This document shows, one piece after another, positions 1 through 5,088 of a DNA stretch of 5,088 nucleotides. The notes beneath the pieces are model-generated. The model worked only from the letters and a program-made list of their open reading frames with translations, was not told where the DNA came from and did no database searches. Made by a program: the position numbers and the translations under genes. The stretch is from DSFT01 sp032249175 (GTDB lineage Bacteria; Hydrothermota; Hydrothermia; LBFQ01; DSFT01). The DNA lies in the NCBI GenBank assembly GCA_032249175.1, contig JAVVGK010000118.1, positions 1 to 5,088 of the forward strand, written 5' to 3'. Numbering within the stretch: position 1 is the first letter of the stretch; the number at the start of each line of letters is the position of its first letter.

Positions 1-495
1 TTTTTTCATTTCATAAAGTTTTCTTAAAGGAATTTTCCAAATAATTTTATCTCTTGAGATACTATCTGCATTTGATTGTAGAATTTCTTTCTTTGAAAAA
101 ATTGTAATTTTATAATAATTTTCTTCTGTAATAAGTGGCAACAAATTTTTTGTAAGTGTATCAGAAATTGTTAAAAATTTATAAAACTCAATATAATCCT
201 TTGACTTAAAGAATTTCATCGTGCTATCTTTTTGTATTAACTCATTTAAATTTAAATTCTCATAAAAAATCTCTATTTTACTAATCCCACTAATTGTATC
301 AGTTTCAACCTTTTTCCATTTTATTTTATCATCATTTATATTATTTATAATGCTATCCTCGGAAACAATTTGAGTAATAAATGAAGGGGCATAAATTGTA
401 TATAGTAAATCATAACTATCAACATCTTTAATCCATATTGTCTCTTCAATACTAAAACATCCAAAAAGAAAAATAAAAGTTAAAAATTTTCTCAT
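1..495 (-). CDS. Putative lipoprotein of unknown function (3' end cut by window edge)
   Basis: The gene starts at ATG 495-493 and stays open for 165 codons to the left edge, so the C-terminus is missing. The protein begins MRKFLTFIFLFGC: two basic residues, a short hydrophobic core and a lipobox L-F-G-C with Cys13 as the probable lipidated residue. This predicts a lipoprotein anchored in the envelope. The rest of the visible part has alternating hydrophobic and polar residues typical of beta-strands, with no TPR pattern and no catalytic motif I recognise. A stretch near residues 142-157 (NADSISRDKIIWKIPL) faintly recalls the strand pattern of LppM-like bacterial lipoprotein domains, but that is a weak inference. 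The start overlaps the stop of the upstream S9 peptidase gene as ATGA (492-495), so the two are almost certainly co-transcribed and translationally coupled. There is no Shine-Dalgarno sequence. The start and lipobox are well supported; the function is unknown. Confidence 0.85.
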   Translation of the reverse strand, partial: MRKFLTFIFLFGCFSIEETIWIKDVDSYDLLYTIYAPSFITQIVSEDSIINNINDDKIKWKKVETDTISGISKIEIFYENLNLNELIQKDSTMKFFKSKDYIEFYKFLTISDTLTKNLLPLITEENYYKITIFSKKEILQSNADSISRDKIIWKIPLRKLYEMKK

Positions 496-2402
496 AAATT
501 TCTAAACCATTTTAAAATATGATATAACCTTTCAACTCTATGCTTTGGTTTCCCACTTCTTGACAATTCATGACTTTCATCAGGAATAACAATAAGCTTA
601 ACATCTTTATTTAAAATTCTTAACGCAGTAAATAATTGCTCAGCTTGCTCAAGAGGACATCTATAATCTTTATCTGTATGTAAAATTAAAAGAGGTGTTT
701 TTACATTTTTTAAATGAAAAATTGGAGATCTTTTAATATATTCATCAAAATTCTCAAATGGCGTTTTACCAATTTCATAATTACCAAATAACCAACCAAT
801 ATCACTTGTTCCAAAAAAACTTATCCAATTAGAAATACTTCTTTGAGTTAAAGCTAATTTAAATCTATCAGTTTTTGTAATAATCCAATTTGTCATAAAT
901 CCTCCATAACTTCCACCTATTACACCAATTCTATCTTTGTCAATATCATTATATCTTTTTAAAACCTCATCTACAAATTCCATTAAATCCAAATAATCTC
1001 TATTTCCATAATCCTTAACAATTCTATTAGCAAATTCAAAACCATAACCATCTGAGCCTCTTGGATTTGAAAATAAAACGAAATGACCATCATAAGCAAG
1101 TAAATGAAATTCAAACATAAATGAATAACCATAAGCTGTTCTTGGACCTCCATGAATTTCAAGAACAGCAGAATATTTATTATTTTCCTTTTTTAAATCA
1201 TTATAAGGCTTTAAAACAAAACCTTCAACTTCAACATTATCACTTGCTTTAAATCTAATATATTCAGGCTCTTTAAGTTTAAATTTCTTTAAAAATTTCT
1301 CGTTGAAACTTGTAATTTTCTTATCATTAAAATAAATTTCAGAAGGATTAGTAAAACTTTGTTTTATCCAATATATATTATTCTCATTATCAATATCAAA
1401 ACCTTCAACTGAAAAGTTTCCCTCAATTAACTTATCAATTGAACCATCTTTTTTTAATTTACATAAAACACATCTTGGACCATCTGTCATTAAAAAGTAT
1501 ATATTACCATAATTATCAAACTTGAAAAGTGGCTGATTATTAGCAAATCTGCTATCAGAATTTAAGCTATTATAAGGATTTCTATCTAAATTTGGTGTTA
1601 AATCAATAATTTTTCCACCTGAAACTCTATAAAAATGTTTAATTTCAGCAAAACCTCTATCTCTTTTAGAGCCAACAAAAATAATATCATCTTCAAAAAT
1701 TTCAAATCCACTAATATCCCAATTACCATCAACAATTTTCTTTAATTTCCTCTTTTTAATATCATATTCATATATATAATTATAGCTCTCAATATCTCCA
1801 TTATTTTCAAAATTTCCAAGCAAATAAAGTTTATTATTTTTAAATCTAAAATCTGAGATTGGTTTATCTGAACTAAACAAACGTCTTTTTCTTCCATTTA
1901 AATCCAATAAATATATCTCAAAAATTTTATTTTCAAAATAACCGACATTATCAAATTTATAAAACAAACTTTCAATAATGTGAATATCGCTATCCTTCTT
2001 ATAAGGACTATCTATATTCTTTTTTCTTTCCTTCAAAAAAACAATTTTATTATCATCTGTCCAATGAAAATCAACTATACCTTCCTTTTCATCAGTTAGT
2101 TTAATAGGCTCAAAAAGACCTTCTTTAAAATAATAAATTTGTAAGCCCTTTTCCTTTTCTTTATGTCTATCAGATAAAAATGCTAATAATTTTTTATCAT
2201 TTGAAACTTTTGGATTTACATTTCTTTTACCTTCAAATGTTAATTGCTTGTAAGTCTTTTTATTTACCATAAACAGATGAGTTATATATGTATTTTCTTT
2301 TTCATCCATATATGAAAGTGTGAAAATTGCGGAATTTGAAAAAACTTTTATACTTCCTAAGAATTTCAATTTAAAAATATCGTTTTCTGTAAGCTTTAAC
2401 AT
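492..2402 (-). CDS. S9 family serine peptidase, acylaminoacyl-peptidase / prolyl oligopeptidase type
   Basis: This 636-residue protein is a full-length member of peptidase family S9, most like the S9C (acylaminoacyl-peptidase, Bacillus YuxL-like) group. Such enzymes remove acylated residues or cleave short peptides, and the propeller restricts access to small substrates. Residues 1 to about 370 look like the beta-propeller, with repeated strand motifs such as LAFLSD and IYWIKQ. Residues about 380-636 are the alpha/beta-hydrolase. Visible motifs are HGGP (417-420, oxyanion region), NPRGSDGYG (446-454), the nucleophile elbow GGSYGG with Ser498, HTDKDYRCP with catalytic Asp579, and PDESHELSR with His611, so the triad is intact. 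There is no signal peptide, so it should act in the cytoplasm, probably in peptide turnover. The MLKLTENDIFKLKF start matches the usual S9C N-terminus and supports this ATG. It is first in a minus-strand unit and overlaps the lipoprotein gene by 4 bp. Exact substrate preference cannot be read from sequence. Confidence 0.96.
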   Translation of the reverse strand: MLKLTENDIFKLKFLGSIKVFSNSAIFTLSYMDEKENTYITHLFMVNKKTYKQLTFEGKRNVNPKVSNDKKLLAFLSDRHKEKEKGLQIYYFKEGLFEPIKLTDEKEGIVDFHWTDDNKIVFLKERKKNIDSPYKKDSDIHIIESLFYKFDNVGYFENKIFEIYLLDLNGRKRRLFSSDKPISDFRFKNNKLYLLGNFENNGDIESYNYIYEYDIKKRKLKKIVDGNWDISGFEIFEDDIIFVGSKRDRGFAEIKHFYRVSGGKIIDLTPNLDRNPYNSLNSDSRFANNQPLFKFDNYGNIYFLMTDGPRCVLCKLKKDGSIDKLIEGNFSVEGFDIDNENNIYWIKQSFTNPSEIYFNDKKITSFNEKFLKKFKLKEPEYIRFKASDNVEVEGFVLKPYNDLKKENNKYSAVLEIHGGPRTAYGYSFMFEFHLLAYDGHFVLFSNPRGSDGYGFEFANRIVKDYGNRDYLDLMEFVDEVLKRYNDIDKDRIGVIGGSYGGFMTNWIITKTDRFKLALTQRSISNWISFFGTSDIGWLFGNYEIGKTPFENFDEYIKRSPIFHLKNVKTPLLILHTDKDYRCPLEQAEQLFTALRILNKDVKLIVIPDESHELSRSGKPKHRVERLYHILKWFRNL

Positions 2403-2420
2403 AAGGCTGAAATTTTAAGG
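2403..2420 (-). promoter_or_regulatory. Candidate -10 element and very short leader of the S9 peptidase gene
   Basis: Read on the minus strand, the bases just before the ATG at 2402 are CCTTAAAATTTCAGCCTT. The TAAAAT hexamer (2417-2412) resembles a bacterial -10 box and lies 9 bases before the start codon. Transcription from it would begin within a few bases of the ATG, giving a nearly leaderless mRNA. A second candidate, TAATAT at 2427-2422, would give a leader of about 12 bases. No clear -35 and no Shine-Dalgarno sequence is visible. In DNA this AT-rich, -10-like hexamers arise by chance, so the support is mainly the matching arrangement in front of the divergent gene. Confidence 0.35.
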
Positions 2421-2430
2421 CATATTAAAC

Positions 2431-2448
2431 TTTAAAATTTTTAAACTT
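2431..2448 (+). promoter_or_regulatory. Candidate -10 element and very short leader of the TPR-mtnA unit
   Basis: The sequence before the ATG at 2449 is TTTAAAATTTTTAAACTT. The TAAAAT hexamer (2433-2438) lies 10 bases before the start codon, which would place transcription initiation almost at the ATG. The pattern TTAAAATTT followed 5 bases later by CTTATG repeats, on the opposite strand, what stands before the S9 peptidase gene, where the gap is 4 bases. No -35 box or Shine-Dalgarno sequence is seen. If translation of the TPR gene begins upstream of 2449 this element would be coding, so the assignment depends on the start. Confidence 0.35.
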
Positions 2449-3777
2449 ATGATATTTCTTTTAATAGCACAAGTTCAAGATATAGAGGAGCAAATTGAAA
2501 CTGATTTTTTATCTGAAATTGACAAAATTCAAAAACCTTATTATAATATTGATGACAGCTTATATAAAAACAAGAAATTTGAAATTATTTTAAGACAATA
2601 CAAAAATCCTAAAAATGAAAAGGAAGAATTTATTTTAGCAGAAGCCTACTATTATCAAAAAAATTATAAAAAGGCAGATGAAATTTATTCAAAAATTATC
2701 AGATTATCAAATGACACATTAATTATAAAGTTTTCAAAAAATTCAAAATTATGGATACTTTATCATCTTGGATTATATAATAATGTTCTTAAAGAGGATA
2801 ATGAAGATAGTCTTTTATTAGCATTAACAAATATAAAGTTAAAGAATTTTTCAAGTGCTTATAATATATCAAAGAACTTTAAAAGTGATACATTTTTATT
2901 TATAAGTGGATTTTGTGCTTATTTACTAAAAAGTTATGATATTGCTTTAAAGCACTTTCAAGAATTATATGAGACTTATCCAAATAGCCCATTTACACCT
3001 TATGGAATTTATAGAATAGCAATAATATATTATAGAACTGAATTTTACGATAAAGCTATAAATTACCTTACAATTCTTTTTAAAAATTATCAAAATTTCA
3101 AACTTATTAAAAATGCTATTTATTTAAATGCTTATAGCTATTATAAACTTTCAAATTATGAAAAAAGTTATGAATGGGCACTAATTTTAATAAAAAATTA
3201 TCCAAATGATGAAGAGACAAAATTGGCAAAAGATCTACTCAAAGAAATTTATATTTTAAGACCTGAAATTTTTGATTCAACTTACGAATACTATGATTAT
3301 TTAAAAGCATATAAACTATACAGAGAAAACAAGTGCAATAGTGCTATTGAAGTCTATAACATTTTTATAAATTCAAAACAAAAAACAATTTTATTTTTCT
3401 TTAAAACAACAATTGGAGATGCATTTTTAAATGATGCTTATTTGGAAATTGGAAATTGTTATAATCAATTACAAAATTATAAAAATGCGATTGAATTTTA
3501 TAAAAAATGTAAATTGGATGAATGTAAGTTCAATTTAGCAATTAACTTATACTTAAATGGTCAGTATTCGGAATCTATAAGCAATTTTGAAAAACTTCTT
3601 AAAAATAAAAACTTCATTTCTAAAATCCCCGAAATATACTACTATATTGGTTTAAATTATCTAAAAATGAATAAAAAGAAAATAGCTAATGAATATCTAA
3701 CGAAAGCAAAAAATCTTTATCTTGAAGCAGGAAATTATGAAAAAGTTAATGAAATTGATAAACTAATTACCAATTAA
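2449..3777 (+). CDS. TPR-repeat protein, probably exported, unknown function
   Basis: This 442-residue protein is built almost wholly of helical tetratricopeptide-like repeats, which form a superhelical scaffold for protein binding. The clearest units lie near residues 59-87, 150-180, 184-217, 221-254, 328-353, 358-385 and 393-425, with typical small/aromatic patterns such as YLEIGNCYNQLQNYKNAIEFY. The N-terminus MIFLLIAQVQ is a short hydrophobic stretch without a basic residue, followed by an acidic region; it looks like the end of a signal peptide. The reading frame stays open upstream to a TAA at 2416-2418 and adds lysines (FKIFKL) just before the Met, but it offers no ATG, GTG or TTG. Thus ATG 2449 is the only standard start. 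It is the first gene of the plus-strand unit, and its TAA directly abuts the mtnA ATG. Its many tyrosines and repeats resemble periplasmic or outer-membrane assembly TPR proteins, but no specific family is recognised. Confidence 0.9.
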   Translation: MIFLLIAQVQDIEEQIETDFLSEIDKIQKPYYNIDDSLYKNKKFEIILRQYKNPKNEKEEFILAEAYYYQKNYKKADEIYSKIIRLSNDTLIIKFSKNSKLWILYHLGLYNNVLKEDNEDSLLLALTNIKLKNFSSAYNISKNFKSDTFLFISGFCAYLLKSYDIALKHFQELYETYPNSPFTPYGIYRIAIIYYRTEFYDKAINYLTILFKNYQNFKLIKNAIYLNAYSYYKLSNYEKSYEWALILIKNYPNDEETKLAKDLLKEIYILRPEIFDSTYEYYDYLKAYKLYRENKCNSAIEVYNIFINSKQKTILFFFKTTIGDAFLNDAYLEIGNCYNQLQNYKNAIEFYKKCKLDECKFNLAINLYLNGQYSESISNFEKLLKNKNFISKIPEIYYYIGLNYLKMNKKKIANEYLTKAKNLYLEAGNYEKVNEIDKLITN

Positions 3778-4743
3778 ATGATACCAAAACCTTTAATTTT
3801 TGAAAATAACAAATTATTTATTTTAGACCAAAGAAAACTACCATTTAAGGAAATTTATATAGAAGTTAAAAGTGCTTATCAAATGGCAAATTTAATAAAA
3901 AATATGGCAATAAGAGGAGCACCTTTAATAGCAATTGCTAGTAGTTATGCTATTTTAATAGAAGCTATGAAAAAAAACAACAAAGAAAAATTATTAAAAT
4001 CTATTGAAATTTTAAAAAATTCAAGACCAACAGCAGTAAATCTATTTAATGCTTTAAAAGAAATTGAAAACATTATTTTAAGTGCTAAAAATTTACAAGA
4101 AGAATTATTTAAATTTGTAATAAATTTAGATAATGAAGAAAAAGAAAGATGCCTTAAAATCGCTCAAAATGGATTAAAAATTTTCAAAAAGAAAAGCTCA
4201 GTTTTAACTTATTGTAATACAGGATTTTTAGCAACAACAGGTATAGGAACAGCACTTGGTATAATATATAAAGCATTTGAAAATAATTTAATTGAAAAGG
4301 TTATTGTTCCTGAAACAAGACCCTATTTACAAGGCTCGAGACTTACAATATATGAGCTTGAAAAATTAAAAATTCCATATGAATTAATAACAGATAATTC
4401 AATTGCGTTTATAATGTCAATGGGAAAAGTAGATTTAGCAATTGTTGGAGCAGATAGAATTTTAAATGATGGAGCATTAATAAATAAAATTGGAACATTA
4501 AATATCGCAATTTTATGTAATTATTATAAAATTCCTTTTTGGACAGCATTTCCAACTTCAACAATTGATAAAAATTCAAAATTAGAAGAAGTTATAATAG
4601 AAAAAAGAAAAAAAGATGAGGTAATAAAATTTAAAAATTATTTAATAACTTTTGAAAATGCTAATGTCTTAAATTATGCTTTTGACATAACACCAAAACA
4701 ACTTATAACAGGTTATATAACGGAAAATGGAATTATTAGTTAG
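3778..4743 (+). CDS. mtnA: S-methyl-5-thioribose-1-phosphate isomerase (methionine salvage)
   Basis: The product isomerises 5-methylthioribose-1-phosphate to 5-methylthioribulose-1-phosphate, a step that recycles the methylthioadenosine released by polyamine and other SAM-dependent reactions; it is cytoplasmic. Family signatures occur in order: LDQRKLP (16-22), IRGAP (45-49), SRPTAVNL (82-89), TYCNTG (144-149) with the expected catalytic Cys146, ETRPYLQGSRLT (179-190), TDNSIA (205-210), VGADRI (223-228) with the expected catalytic Asp226, NKIGT (236-240), and a C-terminal AFDITPKQLIT (301-311). At 321 residues it is a little shorter than the usual 340-350, mostly in the helical region around 95-140; both ends are present. 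It starts immediately after the TPR gene's stop with no spacer and no Shine-Dalgarno sequence, and its last 17 bases overlap the next gene. Related eIF2B-like isomerases (ribose-1,5-bisphosphate or 5-deoxyribose-1-phosphate isomerase) are possible alternatives, but the motif set fits MtnA best. Confidence 0.95.
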   Translation: MIPKPLIFENNKLFILDQRKLPFKEIYIEVKSAYQMANLIKNMAIRGAPLIAIASSYAILIEAMKKNNKEKLLKSIEILKNSRPTAVNLFNALKEIENIILSAKNLQEELFKFVINLDNEEKERCLKIAQNGLKIFKKKSSVLTYCNTGFLATTGIGTALGIIYKAFENNLIEKVIVPETRPYLQGSRLTIYELEKLKIPYELITDNSIAFIMSMGKVDLAIVGADRILNDGALINKIGTLNIAILCNYYKIPFWTAFPTSTIDKNSKLEEVIIEKRKKDEVIKFKNYLITFENANVLNYAFDITPKQLITGYITENGIIS

Positions 4744-5088
4744 AAAATTAATTTTTTTAACTTTGTTTTTATCTTGCCAAAAGCATTTAAAAGATATAGA
4801 TATTTTTGAATATGAAAAAGCCATTCATTTTTACAATTTAAAAAACTACGATTCTACAATTTACTATCTAAAAAATTTTTTAAGAAAAGTTCCAAGATAT
4901 AAGGAAATTTCAGATACAATTATAAATGCTCATCTTCTTCTAGCAAAAGCCCTTGAAGAAAAAAAGGAATATGAAACTTCAATTATAGTATATAATGAGC
5001 TTATAAAATATATCCAAAAGACTTATGGCTATAATTCAAAACTTGAAAATGAAATTTATGGAAAAATGGCAGAAACTTATGAAAAGAT
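4727..5088 (+). CDS. Putative TPR-containing lipoprotein (3' end cut by window edge)
   Basis: From ATG 4727 the frame stays open for 120 codons plus two bases to the right edge. The N-terminus MELLVRKLIFLTLFLSC has Arg6-Lys7, a hydrophobic core and a lipobox-like F-L-S-C with Cys17 as the probable lipidated residue, so an envelope lipoprotein is expected. The remaining part is helical with TPR-like pairs at about residues 28-56 (YEKAIHFYNLKNYDSTIYYL) and 66-97 (HLLLAKALEEKKEYETSIIVY), and a third beginning near 107. This resembles outer-membrane TPR lipoproteins of the BamD/YfiO kind only in general layout. An in-frame TAA at 4718-4720 excludes a longer N-terminus, and no other standard start precedes the signal. 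The first 17 bases lie inside mtnA in another frame, implying translational coupling. The GGA at 4722-4724 is too close to be a good ribosome site. Confidence 0.82.
   Translation, partial: MELLVRKLIFLTLFLSCQKHLKDIDIFEYEKAIHFYNLKNYDSTIYYLKNFLRKVPRYKEISDTIINAHLLLAKALEEKKEYETSIIVYNELIKYIQKTYGYNSKLENEIYGKMAETYEK

Noticed and set aside
492..2402. Secreted DPP4-type peptidase
   Set aside because: There is no signal peptide, and the N-terminal LTENDIFKLKF segment and the C-terminal HELSRSGKPKHR motif match cytoplasmic S9C acylaminoacyl-peptidase types.
2431..2445. Palindromic operator TTTAAAATTTTTAAA in the divergent spacer
   Set aside because: The symmetry is imperfect (an extra T in one arm) and consists only of A and T, so it is not distinguishable from low-complexity spacer sequence.
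4257..4270. TATAAT-like hexamers inside genes (for example within mtnA and near 112)
   Set aside because: Such hexamers are expected often by chance in DNA of this composition and lie within intact coding regions without any other promoter sign.
3778..4743. eIF2B-alpha or ribose-1,5-bisphosphate isomerase identity for the isomerase gene
   Set aside because: The LDQ-LP N-terminal motif, SRPTAVNL and the NKIGT and AFDITP signatures match bacterial MtnA more closely.
4751..4758. Run of seven T residues just after the mtnA stop, resembling a terminator tail
   Set aside because: There is no GC-rich inverted repeat before it, and it lies inside the open reading frame encoding the lipoprotein signal peptide.
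1..5088. New defence, mobile or CRISPR-like system
   Set aside because: There are no direct repeats with spacers, transposase, integrase, nuclease or toxin-antitoxin motifs; all coding space is taken by peptidase, lipoprotein, TPR and metabolic genes of uniform composition.

Overview
This is a compact, strongly AT-rich bacterial window (GC roughly one quarter by eye). It holds five protein-coding genes in two divergent units and almost no non-coding DNA. The organism looks like a diderm bacterium: two gene products have lipoprotein signal peptides and two are TPR proteins of the envelope type. Arginine is written almost only as AGA, and lysine, isoleucine and asparagine dominate the proteins. 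No start has a convincing Shine-Dalgarno sequence. This would fit an AT-rich, possibly thermophilic or uncultivated lineage (WOR-3/Hydrothermae-like bacteria are one thought), but the window carries no taxonomic marker, so that assignment is only a guess.

Left unit (minus strand, read from 2402 down to 1): a complete cytoplasmic S9-family serine peptidase of the acylaminoacyl-peptidase type (492-2402). It has a beta-propeller followed by an alpha/beta-hydrolase domain with an intact Ser/Asp/His triad. Its stop overlaps the start of a lipoprotein gene by ATGA (1-495). The lipoprotein runs off the left edge and has no recognised function.

Divergent spacer (2403-2448): 46 bp must hold the promoters of both units. 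The two starts share a mirrored arrangement, TTAAAATTT followed 4 or 5 bases later by CTTATG. This suggests paired promoters with extremely short leaders or leaderless mRNAs.

Right unit (plus strand, 2449 to the right edge): a TPR-repeat protein with a very short N-terminal hydrophobic stretch (2449-3777). It is followed with zero spacing by mtnA, methylthioribose-1-phosphate isomerase of methionine salvage (3778-4743). mtnA overlaps by 17 bp a second TPR lipoprotein that is cut by the right edge (4727-5088). The tight packing implies co-transcription and translational coupling. No biochemical link between the envelope TPR proteins and the metabolic enzyme is evident.

I saw no RNA genes, mobile elements, CRISPR arrays, large repeats or hairpin terminators. 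The region looks like ordinary, compact chromosomal DNA; the points of interest are its expression signals and gene packing, not a new defence or mobile system.
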